DNA of 39,190 nucleotides, from positions 3,776 to 42,965 of the forward strand of contig NZ_JAUNPC010000018.1 of the NCBI RefSeq assembly GCF_030536915.1, in the 5' to 3' direction. Each line of letters opens with the position of its first letter. Positions within the stretch are counted from its first letter, which is position 1. The notes under the pieces are model-generated. The model was not told the origin of the DNA and ran no database searches. It worked only from the letters and a program-made list of their open reading frames with translations. A program made the position numbers and the translations under genes. This document shows positions 1-7,859 of this stretch, one piece after another. Origin of the DNA: Paracoccus sp. (in: a-proteobacteria). Lineage in GTDB: Bacteria > Pseudomonadota > Alphaproteobacteria > Rhodobacterales > Rhodobacteraceae.

Positions 1-120
1 GACAGATCAGCCGCCCCGGCCCTTCCCGAACCTCGCGAAATGCCCTCAAGGTCGCGAAAGTGAACATAGATTATCCCTTGGCCCCTTTTCATCCCGCGTC
101 CGGATTTGCATCTTTCCCCC

Positions 121-549
121 ATGCTGCGGATCAACGACACCATTGCCATCGCCGACTGGGAGCTGTCGGAGCAGTTCACGCGCGCGCAGGGACCGGGGGG
201 ACAGAACGTCAACAAGGTCTCGACCGCCGTCGAGCTGCGCTTCGAGGCCGAACGCTCGCCCCACCTGCCCGCGCCCGTCAAGGCGCGGCTGCGGCGGCTT
301 GCGGGACGGCGCTGGACCAGCGACGGGGCGATCCTGATCCAGGTCCAGGACACCCGCAGCCAGGCCCGCAACCGCGAGATCGCGCGCGAGCGGCTGGCCG
401 ATCTGATCCGCTCGGCCCTGAAAGCACCCCGCCCGCGCATCGCCACCCGCCCGACGCTGGGCAGCCAGCGCCGCCGCCTGGCCGCCAAGGCGCAGCGCGG
501 CACCGTCAAGGCACTGCGCGGGTCCGTCGGCATGGCGGAGGACGGATGA
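121..549 (+). CDS. arfB: Peptidyl-tRNA hydrolase ArfB (alternative ribosome rescue factor)
   Basis: Rescues ribosomes stalled on non-stop mRNA by hydrolysing peptidyl-tRNA in the P site. The GGQ catalytic motif is visible near residue 27 in the context GPGGQNVNKVST, typical of class I release-factor-like domains. The C-terminal third is Arg/Lys rich (RRRLAAKAQRGTVKAL), as expected for the ArfB tail that enters the mRNA channel. Length of 142 residues matches the family. The ATG at 121 is chosen over an in-frame TTG at 106 because the family usually begins with a short MLRI-type lead just before the domain. The stop overlaps the next start as ATGA, so it is probably co-translated with the Nudix gene. 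It lacks the extra domains of RF1/RF2, which argues against a true release factor. Confidence 0.9.
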   Translation: MLRINDTIAIADWELSEQFTRAQGPGGQNVNKVSTAVELRFEAERSPHLPAPVKARLRRLAGRRWTSDGAILIQVQDTRSQARNREIARERLADLIRSALKAPRPRIATRPTLGSQRRRLAAKAQRGTVKALRGSVGMAEDG

Positions 550-1019
550 AGGACCTGCGCCGCAATCTTGCCCGGCTTCTCGGGGCCCGTTCGCCCCGGC
601 TGCAGGCCGGCGCCGTCTGCCGCGATCCCGCGTCGGGCGAGGTGCTGCTGATCACCAGCCGCGACACCGGGCGCTGGATCATCCCCAAAGGCTGGCCCAT
701 GCCCGGCCGCACGCTGGCGCAGGCCGCCCTGCAGGAAGCGTGGGAGGAAGCGGGCGTGCGCGCCGAGGCCGCCGAGGATCTGGGCATCTACCATTACGAC
801 AAGACGCAGGACCGCGGCTTCGCCATCCCGGTCGAGGTGCGGGTGTTCCTGGTCCCCGTCGATGCGCTGGCCGATTGCTGGCCCGAACAGCCGCAGCGCA
901 CCCGGCGCTGGTTCGCCCCCGAAAAGGCCGCCGGGCTGGTGGCCGAGGCCGAGCTTGCCGCCATGCTTGCAAGGCTTGCCCCCCGCCGCCGGGCCGCGCC
1001 CCTTCCGGCGCGCGCCTGA
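546..1019 (+). CDS. Nudix hydrolase
   Basis: A 157-residue single-domain Nudix protein, expected to hydrolyse a nucleoside diphosphate linked to another moiety; the substrate cannot be told from sequence. The Nudix box lies around residues 43-66. It keeps the catalytic core EAWEEAG, but the first conserved Glu of GX5E is Arg and the Arg of REXXEE is Gln. The PKGWP lead before the box resembles diphosphoinositol-polyphosphate or diadenosine-polyphosphate hydrolases. The ATG at 546 overlaps the arfB stop as ATGA, which fixes the start. The C-terminus is Arg/Pro/Ala rich and probably disordered. The phosphate transporter starts 8 bases downstream, so the three genes may form one transcript. Confidence 0.85.
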   Translation: MKDLRRNLARLLGARSPRLQAGAVCRDPASGEVLLITSRDTGRWIIPKGWPMPGRTLAQAALQEAWEEAGVRAEAAEDLGIYHYDKTQDRGFAIPVEVRVFLVPVDALADCWPEQPQRTRRWFAPEKAAGLVAEAELAAMLARLAPRRRAAPLPARA

Positions 1020-1027
1020 GGGCACGG

Positions 1028-2443
1028 ATGGCCGAGTTCCGAATTCTCGACAAGGATCTGGACCGGATGGCCAACGCCGAAAGCGCGGGGCTTCATTCGA
1101 CGCGCGCCGTGGTCCGGCTGGGCCTTGCCCTGACCTTCGCGGCCATGGTCGCGATCATCGGGACCATGGCGGGCGCCGCCCCTTCGGGGATGCTGGCCGG
1201 CGGGCTGCTCGTCGCTGCATTCCTTGCCCTGTCCATCGGGGCCAATGACGTGGCGAACGCGCTGGGCCCGCCGGTCGGCGCGGGCGCGATCTCGATGGGC
1301 GCGGGCCTGACCCTGGTGGCGCTGGCCGAGATCGCGGGCGCCGTGCTGGCGGGCGAACGTGTCACCGAGACGCTGACGACCGGCATCCTGCCCGCCGGCC
1401 TGATGCAGCAGGGGGTCGAGCCTGCCGCCGTCATGCTGGCCGCGATGCTGGCCGCCGCCATCTGGATCGCGCTGGCCACTTGGGCGGGGGCGCCGGTCAG
1501 CGCCACCCATGCCGTCGTGGGCGGCATCGCAGGCGCGGGGCTGGCCGTCTTCGGGCCGGAGGCGCTGCAATGGCGCGGGCTGGCCAGGATCGCCACGGCT
1601 TGGGTTGCCGCGCCCGTTGTCGCGGCACTGACGGGGGCGGCGCTGCTGGGCCTGCTGCGCCGGGCGATCCACCGCGCGCCCGACCGCACCCGCGCGGCCG
1701 CGCACTGGCTGCCATGGGTCGTGGGCTGCATCGCCGCCGTGCTGACCGTCAACGCCCTTTCGCTGAACGGCGTCAGCGCCCCCGCCATCGCCATGGCAAC
1801 GGCGGCCGTCAGCGCCGCATCCGTCCTTGCCGCCCGCCTTCGCATGGCCGGCGAGATCGCGGCGGGTCATCCCGACCGGCAGATGCTGGACCGGCTGCTG
1901 GGGCCGCCGCTGGTGCTGGGGGCGATTCTGATGGGCTTCAGCCACGGTTCGAACGACGTGGCCAACATCGTGGCGCCGCTTGCCGTGCTGGGGCGGTCAA
2001 CCGCGCTGTGGCCCGAGGCCGAGCCGACCTCGATCCGGCTGCTGGCGCTGGGCGGCGCGGGGATCGCGCTGGGCGCGCTGCTGTTCGGGCGGCGGCTGGT
2101 CCACATGGTCGGCAGCCGGATTACGCGGCTGAACACCGCCCGCGCGCTCTGCGTGTCGCTGGCGACCTCGCTGACAGTGCTGGCGGCGACGCGAATGGGG
2201 ATGCCCGTGTCCACCACCCATGTCGCGGTGGGCGGCGTCTTCGGCGTCGGCTTCTACCGCGAATGGGAGGAGCGTCGCTTCCGCAGCGCCAAGACCCGCA
2301 TCCGCGCGCCCCTGCCGCCCGAGGAACTGCACCGCCGCCGGCTTGTGCGCCGTGCCGCCGTCCTGCGGACTCTGGCCGCCTGGGTTGTGACGCTTCCCGC
2401 CGCGGGGGCGCTGGCCGCGGTCATCGCCTGGATGATCGCCTGA
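1028..2443 (+). CDS. pit: Inorganic phosphate transporter, PiT family
   Basis: A 471-residue polytopic inner-membrane protein of the PiT family (SLC20-like), which takes up phosphate, often as metal-phosphate, with protons or cations. Both halves carry the diagnostic PiT signature: GANDVANALGPPVGAGA in the N-terminal half and GSNDVANIVAPLAV in the C-terminal half. Each half also has a second motif of the SATHAVVGG or STTHVAVGG type. The inverted duplicated fold and length fit the family. The ATG at 1028 gives a short soluble N-terminus before the first membrane segment. It faces the Lrp-domain gene convergently with only 4 bases between stop codons. No pho box was identified upstream. Confidence 0.92.
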   Translation: MAEFRILDKDLDRMANAESAGLHSTRAVVRLGLALTFAAMVAIIGTMAGAAPSGMLAGGLLVAAFLALSIGANDVANALGPPVGAGAISMGAGLTLVALAEIAGAVLAGERVTETLTTGILPAGLMQQGVEPAAVMLAAMLAAAIWIALATWAGAPVSATHAVVGGIAGAGLAVFGPEALQWRGLARIATAWVAAPVVAALTGAALLGLLRRAIHRAPDRTRAAAHWLPWVVGCIAAVLTVNALSLNGVSAPAIAMATAAVSAASVLAARLRMAGEIAAGHPDRQMLDRLLGPPLVLGAILMGFSHGSNDVANIVAPLAVLGRSTALWPEAEPTSIRLLALGGAGIALGALLFGRRLVHMVGSRITRLNTARALCVSLATSLTVLAATRMGMPVSTTHVAVGGVFGVGFYREWEERRFRSAKTRIRAPLPPEELHRRRLVRRAAVLRTLAAWVVTLPAAGALAAVIAWMIA

Positions 2444-2447
2444 AACG

Positions 2448-2684
2448 TCAGAAGGCGCGGAAGGTCATCGTCGTCAGCGTCCGGTTGATGCCGGGAATGT
2501 CGAACAGGCGTTCGGACAGGTAATGGCCCACGTCCTGATCCTCGGGGACATAGACCTTGGCCAGCAGGTCGTATTCGCCCGAGGTCGAGTAAAGCTCGCT
2601 CACCACCTCGCGGTCGTAGATGGCGTCGGCGACCTCGTAGGTCTTGCCGGGGATGCAGCGGATCTGGACAAAGACGGGACGCAT
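2448..2684 (-). CDS. Stand-alone Lrp/AsnC ligand-binding (RAM) domain protein
   Basis: A 78-residue protein matching only the C-terminal effector-binding RAM domain of Lrp/AsnC regulators, with the pattern VFVQIRCIPGK, then SGEYDLLAKV, then GINRTLTTMT. No helix-turn-helix precedes it and the start region shows no truncated DNA-binding domain, so it cannot bind DNA alone. Such stand-alone domains form oligomers, bind small molecules such as amino acids and may modulate full-length Lrp partners. The ATG at 2684 is preceded by a short leader with AGG-type bases. It is the distal gene after the MATE exporter on the minus strand, separated by about 30 bases, so co-transcription is plausible. Confidence 0.85.
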   Translation of the reverse strand: MRPVFVQIRCIPGKTYEVADAIYDREVVSELYSTSGEYDLLAKVYVPEDQDVGHYLSERLFDIPGINRTLTTMTFRAF

Positions 2685-2714
2685 GGGAACCTCGCAGGCA
2701 GGGCGGGGACCAGT

Positions 2715-4088
2715 CTAGCGGGCTTGCGGAGTGCCTGCCAGAGCGGTCCCCCGTGCCCCGGCCCAGCGCCAGAACCGCGACATCAGCAGGGCGGCGGCCG
2801 TGGCAAGGCCCACCAGCAGCCCCATCCACAGCCCCGGCGGCCCCATCCCCAAGGGGAATGCCAGCAGCCAGCCGGCGGGCAGGCCGACCAGCCAGTAGCT
2901 GACCACCGCCAGCACCATGGGCACCCGCGTGTCCTGCACCCCCCGCAGCAGCCCCAGCGCGATGGCCTGCATGGCGTCGGCCAGCTGGAACAGCCCCGCG
3001 TAAAGCATCAGCGAGGCCGCCAGCGCCACGATCACCGGCGCCCTCGGGTCGGCGGGGTTGAGGTAAAGGCCGGTCAGCGCCTCGGGGATCGTGAGGAAAG
3101 CGGCCATCGGGACCAGCGCGAAGCCCGCAGACAGCAGGACCGCGGCCAGCGCCGCCAGGCGCAGCCCCTGCGCGTCCCGCGCCCCATGCGCCGATCCCAC
3201 CCGGATCGTTGCGGCATTCGAGATGCCCAGATGCACCATGAAGGTCAGCCCCGCGATCTGCAGGGCGATGCCATGGGCGGCCAGCGGCTCGGCCCCGAAC
3301 CAGCCCATCAAGACGTTGGCGCCGGTGAACATCCCCGTTTCCGCCACCAGCGTCAGCCCGATCGGCAGCCCGAGCGCGAAGACCGACCGGAACGCCGCCC
3401 AGTCCGGCCGCCAGAGCCGCTGGAACAGGTTGTAAGGCTGTCCCTCGGGCACCCATGCGGCGCAGGCGGCCAGCGCCGCAAGCTGCAGCCAGTTCACCGA
3501 AAGGCTGGCGATCCCCGAGCCGCGCACGCCCAGTTCCGGCAGCCCCCATTCGCCGAAGATCAGCAACCAGTTGAGCCACGCATTCACCGGCAGCCCGACC
3601 AGGTTCACCAGCAGCGCGAGGTTCGGCCGTCCCAGCGCCGCGAGATAGCTGTTCAGCACCATCGCCGCCAGCACCGCGGGCATCGCGGGGATCATCGCCC
3701 GCAGCCATTCCTGCCCCAGCGCGGCGACCCGGGGCTCCTGCCCCAAGGCCGACAGGATCGGCCCCGACCACCACAAGAGCGGCACGATCAGCAGAGAATG
3801 AAGGACCGACAGCCACAGCGCCATCCGCGTGGCCCGCCGCAGCTCGGCCGCGTCGCCCCGCGCCCGCGCATTGGCGATCACCCCCATGACCCCCAGCGCA
3901 TAGCCGGACCCCAGCATGGTCAGGATGAAGAAATAGGACGTCGCCAGCACCAGCGCCGCGAGTTCATCGACGCCGTAGCGGCCGATCAGCACGGTATCCG
4001 TCACCCCGATCAGCATCCGGCTGACATGGGTGCCGACCAGCGGCAGGCCGAGAAGGAAAGTGGCGGTCAGGTGGGGGCGCAGGCTCAT
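2715..4088 (-). CDS. MATE family efflux transporter
   Basis: A 457-residue integral membrane protein with about twelve hydrophobic segments in two similar halves, as in MATE (NorM/DinF-like) exporters that expel cationic drugs or metabolites in exchange for sodium ions or protons. Family-like stretches include LGLPLVGTHVSRMLIGVTDT near the N-terminus and SYWLVGLPAGWLLAF in the second half. I chose the ATG at 4088 (MSLRPHLTAT) rather than a TTG at 4145, because the intervening residues are not membrane-like and the family begins close to the first helix. The Lrp-domain gene follows downstream and might sense a related ligand, but that is inference. Substrate unknown. Confidence 0.88.
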   Translation of the reverse strand: MSLRPHLTATFLLGLPLVGTHVSRMLIGVTDTVLIGRYGVDELAALVLATSYFFILTMLGSGYALGVMGVIANARARGDAAELRRATRMALWLSVLHSLLIVPLLWWSGPILSALGQEPRVAALGQEWLRAMIPAMPAVLAAMVLNSYLAALGRPNLALLVNLVGLPVNAWLNWLLIFGEWGLPELGVRGSGIASLSVNWLQLAALAACAAWVPEGQPYNLFQRLWRPDWAAFRSVFALGLPIGLTLVAETGMFTGANVLMGWFGAEPLAAHGIALQIAGLTFMVHLGISNAATIRVGSAHGARDAQGLRLAALAAVLLSAGFALVPMAAFLTIPEALTGLYLNPADPRAPVIVALAASLMLYAGLFQLADAMQAIALGLLRGVQDTRVPMVLAVVSYWLVGLPAGWLLAFPLGMGPPGLWMGLLVGLATAAALLMSRFWRWAGARGTALAGTPQAR

Positions 4089-4582
4089 GCCTCGCCCGTT
4101 ACTCTCAATCACGCGGCACGGGAAGGGCGCCGGCCAAGGGCGCAACGCGGTGTCAGCGGCAAGTGCGCACCGTCACTTTCTGGCAGCCGTCGCATCTGCC
4201 CGCCGGTGGCCGCACGGCATGGCCGTTCGGTCAGGCAGGCGCCCAGCCCTTGGGATCACCTGCAACCCTGTCCGGGTTGTGGGCAACAGGGCGCAATTTT
4301 ATCGGAAAGAGGCGCCTCCGGCCTTTCTTCTCTGCGAGACACGGGCCTGCCGTTCAGGTCAAAGCGGTGTCTCAGGGCAGCGCTGCCCTCACGGGCGAAA
4401 GGTCCTCGCTGGAAACATGGCAGAAGCCGCGCCCAGCCTGTCAGACGACCATACCCTCATGCTAGGCAGCATTTCCGCCGGAACGGACTCCCACCCTCAA
4501 ACCCTTAGGACGAAAGACACCGCTTCTGCGAGCTTCCGGGCAATTCCATATCGGCGGGCCTCCGGGCGCTCGCCGTTGCCCT
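4089..4582. other. Gene-free stretch between fmt and the MATE gene, rich in small inverted repeats
   Basis: About 490 bases with no convincing ORF on either strand. It contains mutually exclusive short stems at 4263-4291, a 7-bp stem 4336-4342 with 4367-4373 that encloses a smaller stem, and a perfect 16-bp palindrome at 4374-4389. No tRNA, SRP RNA, RNase P or tmRNA signature was recognised. It could hold the MATE promoter, a leader, or an unrecognised small RNA. Confidence 0.5.
4548..4581 (-). terminator. Imperfect hairpin directly after the fmt stop codon
   Basis: On the minus strand the outer arms are GGGCAA (4581-4576) and TTGCCC (4553-4548), with inner arms CGGCG and CGCCG, and one 8-base bulge. 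It starts right after the fmt stop. There is no U-tract, so this is a possible 3'-end structure rather than a classical intrinsic terminator. Confidence 0.3.
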
Positions 4583-5476
4583 TCATTCCAGCTTCGCAGG
4601 CAGCGACATCCCCCGCAGCGCCTCGGCGGCGGGCATCGGGCGCTTGCCCCCGCGCTGGACCTCGGTGATCTCGACCGCCCCCCCGCCACAGGCGACGGTC
4701 AGGCCGCCCAGCACCTCGCCCGGTGCGCCCTGCCCCTCGGCCAGCCGCGAGCGCAGCAGCTTCAGCCGCTCGCCCCCCGCCATGCACCAAGCGCCGGGAA
4801 AGGGCGACAGTCCCCGGATCAGGCGGTCCACCTCGGCGGCGGGACGGGTCCAGTCGATCCGCGCCTCGGCCTTGTCGATCTTGGCGGCATAGCTCACGCC
4901 CTCGGCCGCCTGCGGCACGGCGGGCAGCGGCAGGCAGTCCAGCACATCGACGATCAAATCAGCGCCCATCCGGGCAAGCCGGTCATGCAGGTCCGCGGTT
5001 GTTTCCTCCACCCCGATGGGCGTCCGCGCCTCGGCCAGCACCGGCCCGGTATCCAGCCCCGCCTCCATCTGCATGATGGCGACGCCGGTCTCGGCATCTC
5101 CTGCAATCACCGCGCGATGGATCGGCGCCGCCCCCCGCCAGCGCGGCAGCAGCGAGGCATGGATGTTCAGGCACCCGAGCCTCGGCGCATCCAGCACCGG
5201 CTGCGGCAGGATCAGCCCATAGGCCACCACCACCGCCACATCCGCATCCAGCGCCGCAAACTCTGCCTGCTCCTCGGCCCCCTTCAGCCGGACCGGATTC
5301 CGCACCGGAATCCCCAACGCCTCGGCCGCCGCCTGCACCGGCGAGGGCCGAGGCTTCTGCCCCCGCCCCGCCGCCCGTGGCGGCTGCGAATAGACACAGA
5401 CGACCTCATGCCGTGCGGCAATGGCTTGCAAGGCTGGAACGGAAAACTCGGGCGTTCCCATGAAGATCACGCGCAT
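4583..5476 (-). CDS. fmt: Methionyl-tRNA formyltransferase
   Basis: Transfers a formyl group from 10-formyl-tetrahydrofolate to initiator Met-tRNA in the cytoplasm. The 297-residue protein starts with the family lead [16 protein letters not shown]. It carries the catalytic region [19 protein letters not shown], with the Asn, His and later Asp (MEAGLDTGP) of the formyltransferase fold, followed by the C-terminal tRNA-binding domain from about residue 205. The ATG at 5476 is supported by an upstream GAGGGGAG ribosome-binding sequence. It lies downstream of two deformylase-family genes on the same strand, the usual pairing of formylation with deformylation, but a two-hairpin repeat separates it from them and may limit read-through. 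Confidence 0.96.
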   Translation of the reverse strand: MRVIFMGTPEFSVPALQAIAARHEVVCVYSQPPRAAGRGQKPRPSPVQAAAEALGIPVRNPVRLKGAEEQAEFAALDADVAVVVAYGLILPQPVLDAPRLGCLNIHASLLPRWRGAAPIHRAVIAGDAETGVAIMQMEAGLDTGPVLAEARTPIGVEETTADLHDRLARMGADLIVDVLDCLPLPAVPQAAEGVSYAAKIDKAEARIDWTRPAAEVDRLIRGLSPFPGAWCMAGGERLKLLRSRLAEGQGAPGEVLGGLTVACGGGAVEITEVQRGGKRPMPAAEALRGMSLPAKLE

Positions 5477-5488
5477 CACCCGCTCCCC

Positions 5489-5547
5489 TCTTTCTTCATC
5501 GTATAAATATCCCGGGATCGTCGTATACGACGATGGGGCAGAGCCCC
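5489..5547 (+). repeat. Two-hairpin intergenic repeat, copy B
   Basis: Starts TCTTTCTTC, then AAATATCC, then a perfect 18-bp palindrome at 5517-5534, then GGGGC-AGA-GCCCC at 5535-5547. The same order of elements recurs at 8487-8549. Read on the minus strand, the end opposite the hairpins supplies the purine-rich ribosome-binding region of fmt. The hairpins could attenuate transcription between the deformylase-like gene and fmt. Confidence 0.6.
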
Positions 5548-5559
5548 GGTCCGGCGCCT

Positions 5560-6060
5560 CTACCTGCGCGCCAGCTTCACCGCCTTGGCCACCAGCATCC
5601 GCCGCTTCAGCGCCGACAGGCGGTCCACATACATCCGCCCATCCAGATGATCGATCTGGTGCTGCACACTTGTCGCCCACAGGCCCACGAAGTCCCGCTC
5701 CTCGACCTCTCCGCCTTCGTTGAGGAACCGCACCGTCACCGCCCGCGGCCGCTCGATCACCGCCGAGACTCCGGCCAAGTTGGGCGAGGCCTCCTCGTGC
5801 GACCGCATCTTCACCGAGGCGTGCAGAACCTGCGGGTTCGCCATCCGCACCGCCTGCCCCCGCCCCTCCGAGGCATCCACGACCGCCAGCCGCAGCATCA
5901 CCCCGATCTGCGGCGCAGCGAGGCCCACGCCCGGCATCGCCTCCATCGTATCCACCATGTCGTCCCAGATCGCGCGGATCTCGTCCGTGACCGCCTCAAC
6001 CGCTGCTGCGGGCGTGTGCAGCCGCCGGTCGGCATAGGGAATGAAGGGCCGGACCGCCAT
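5560..6060 (-). CDS. Peptide deformylase-like protein with altered active site
   Basis: A 166-residue protein with the deformylase fold pattern. Motif 1 is intact ([10 protein letters not shown], about residues 44-53). Motif 2, normally EGCLS, aligns with EASPN, so the metal-binding Cys is replaced, apparently by Ser. Motif 3, normally HELDH, reads HQIDH, so the catalytic Glu is Gln while both His ligands remain. Loss of a metal ligand and the general base predicts little or no deformylase activity. A retained role in binding nascent chains or modulating the partner is inference. It follows the canonical deformylase with no spacer (TGA then ATG), suggesting tandem duplication and coupled translation. 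The reading frame is intact and codon use matches its neighbours, so it is not a decaying pseudogene. Confidence 0.85.
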   Translation of the reverse strand: MAVRPFIPYADRRLHTPAAAVEAVTDEIRAIWDDMVDTMEAMPGVGLAAPQIGVMLRLAVVDASEGRGQAVRMANPQVLHASVKMRSHEEASPNLAGVSAVIERPRAVTVRFLNEGGEVEERDFVGLWATSVQHQIDHLDGRMYVDRLSALKRRMLVAKAVKLARR

Positions 6061-6579
6061 TCAGGCCCGCGCCAGTTCGCGCTTCATCTTGGTCATCCGG
6101 CGGGCGATCATCTGCCGCTTCATCGGTCCGATGTGGTCGATGAACAGCTTGCCGTTCAGGTGGTCCAGCTCGTGCTGCGCGCAGGTGGCCCACAGCCCGT
6201 CAAAGTCGCGCTCGTGGCTTTTCCCGTCCAGCCCGGTCCAGCGCATCCGCACCTCGGCGGGACGCGTCACCTCGGCATACTGCTCGGGGAAGGACAGGCA
6301 GCCTTCCTCATAGGTGTTCAGCGCCTCCGAGGTGGAAACAATCTCGGGGTCCACCATGATCAGGGGTGCGCGGGGCGCCTGCGCATCCTTGGTGCAGTCC
6401 ATCACGAACAGGCGGCTCAGCACACCCACCTGCGGCGCGGCCAGGCCCACGCCCGGCGCGGCATACATGGTGGCCAGCATCTCACCGGCCAGGGCCTCGA
6501 TCTCGGGCGTGATCCGGCCCACGGGGGCGCAGGGCTTCTTCAGCCGGGGATCGGGAAACAGAAGGATGGGGCGCGTCAT
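6061..6579 (-). CDS. def: Peptide deformylase
   Basis: Removes the N-formyl group from nascent proteins as they leave the ribosome. The 172-residue protein has all three deformylase motifs: [10 protein letters not shown] (about 43-52), EEGCLSFP (about 92-99) with the metal-binding Cys, and QHELDHLNG (about 134-142) with two His ligands and the catalytic Glu. The N-terminal lead, ILLFPDPRLKKPCAPV, is typical. The ATG at 6579 fits the family N-terminus. It is first in a minus-strand run of def, deformylase-like gene and fmt, and is divergent from the PatB-type gene, with about 77 bases between the two starts that must hold both promoters. Confidence 0.96.
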   Translation of the reverse strand: MTRPILLFPDPRLKKPCAPVGRITPEIEALAGEMLATMYAAPGVGLAAPQVGVLSRLFVMDCTKDAQAPRAPLIMVDPEIVSTSEALNTYEEGCLSFPEQYAEVTRPAEVRMRWTGLDGKSHERDFDGLWATCAQHELDHLNGKLFIDHIGPMKRQMIARRMTKMKRELARA

Positions 6580-6656
6580 GGCATCCGCACATAGGACAAG
6601 GCTTTCCGTCGCGCAACAAGCCGCTATGGTCGGGCGCGCGTGACAGGAGACCCCCG

Positions 6657-7859
6657 ATGAACAAACCCGACCGCTTCGCCGCCCCCGACTTCGACACGCC
6701 GATCGAGCGGCGGGGGACGATGTGCAACAAGTGGGACGACATGGCCGGGGTCTTCGGGCTGGACGCGCCCGATGCCCTGCCGATGTGGGTCGCCGACATG
6801 GACTTCGCCGCGCCCTTGGGCGTCCGCCAGGCGCTGGAGGACACCGTCGCCCATGGCGTCTACGGCTATCCCGGCGTGAACCAGCCCTATCTCGACGCGA
6901 TCCGCTGGTGGATGCGGACCCGCCACGGCTGGCAGGTCGAGCGTGATCACATCCTCTCCGTCCACGGCCTCGTCAACGGCACGGCGCTGGCGGTCGATGC
7001 CTTCACCGAAGCAGGCAACGCGGTGGCGCTGATGACGCCGGTCTACCACGCCTTTGCCCGCGTCATCAAAGCGGCGGGCCGCACGGTGACGGAGCTGCCG
7101 CTGGCGAGCCGCGAGGGCCAATACGCGCTGGACTGGGACGGCTGGGAGGAGCGCCTGACGGGCCGAGAGCGGATGCTGATCCTCTGCTCGCCCCACAACC
7201 CCGGCGGCCGGGTCTGGACTCCCGAGGAACTGCGCGAGATCGCCGGTTTCTGCCGTGCCCGTGACCTGATCCTCGTCTCGGACGAGATCCACCACGACCT
7301 CGTCCTGCCCGGAGCCCCCCGCCACAGCGTCACGGCGCTGGCTGCGCCCGAGATCGAGGACCGGCTGGTGACGCTGACCGCGGCCACCAAGACCTTCAAC
7401 ATCGCCGGCGCGCATCTGGGCAATGCCATCATCGCCGGCGAGACGCTGCGCGAGCGTTACAAGGCGCGGATGATGGCCTTGGGCATCTCGCCCGGCCTCT
7501 TCGGCCTGCCGATGGTGACAGCCGCCTATTCGCCGGAAGGCGCGGTCTGGGTGGATGCGCTGGTGGACTACATCGCCGGTAACGCGCTCATCTTCGACGA
7601 GGCCGTGAACGCCATCCCAGGCGCCAACTCCATGCCTCTGCAGGCAACCTATCTCGCCTGGGTGGACTTCACCGGCACCGGGATGGAGCCTGCCGAGATC
7701 CATCGCCGCATTGAAAGGGGTGCGCGGATCGCCGCCAACCACGGCGAAAGCTTCGGCCTGGGCGGCGCGGGTCACATGCGCTTCAACCTCGCCACGCCGC
7801 GCGCGCGGGTGGCCGAGGCCGCAGACCGCCTGCGCGAGGCCTTCGCCGACCTGCAATGA
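6657..7859 (+). CDS. patB: PLP-dependent C-S lyase, MalY/PatB family
   Basis: A 400-residue fold-type I aminotransferase-like enzyme expected to cleave cystathionine or other cysteine S-conjugates to a thiol, pyruvate and ammonia. The PLP lysine is probably Lys245 in TAATKTFNIAGAHLGNA. Asn181 in CSPHNPGGRVW and Asp209 in VSDEIHHDL are the other expected cofactor contacts. The N-terminal block MWVADMDF with YGYPGV is diagnostic of the MalY/PatB group against ordinary aspartate aminotransferases. The ATG at 6657 has AGGAGA about 7 bases upstream. The stop overlaps the next gene as ATGA. A transcription-regulator role like that of E. coli MalY cannot be excluded. Confidence 0.9.
   Translation: MNKPDRFAAPDFDTPIERRGTMCNKWDDMAGVFGLDAPDALPMWVADMDFAAPLGVRQALEDTVAHGVYGYPGVNQPYLDAIRWWMRTRHGWQVERDHILSVHGLVNGTALAVDAFTEAGNAVALMTPVYHAFARVIKAAGRTVTELPLASREGQYALDWDGWEERLTGRERMLILCSPHNPGGRVWTPEELREIAGFCRARDLILVSDEIHHDLVLPGAPRHSVTALAAPEIEDRLVTLTAATKTFNIAGAHLGNAIIAGETLRERYKARMMALGISPGLFGLPMVTAAYSPEGAVWVDALVDYIAGNALIFDEAVNAIPGANSMPLQATYLAWVDFTGTGMEPAEIHRRIERGARIAANHGESFGLGGAGHMRFNLATPRARVAEAADRLREAFADLQ

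Noticed and set aside
2523-4508. 661-codon plus-strand frame opposite the MATE gene
   Set aside because: Antisense shadow with Gln/Arg/His-rich composition; the minus-strand MATE protein explains the region.
4089-4582. tmRNA, RNase P RNA, SRP RNA or tRNA in the fmt-MATE gap
   Set aside because: None of the conserved core sequences of these RNAs was found on either strand.
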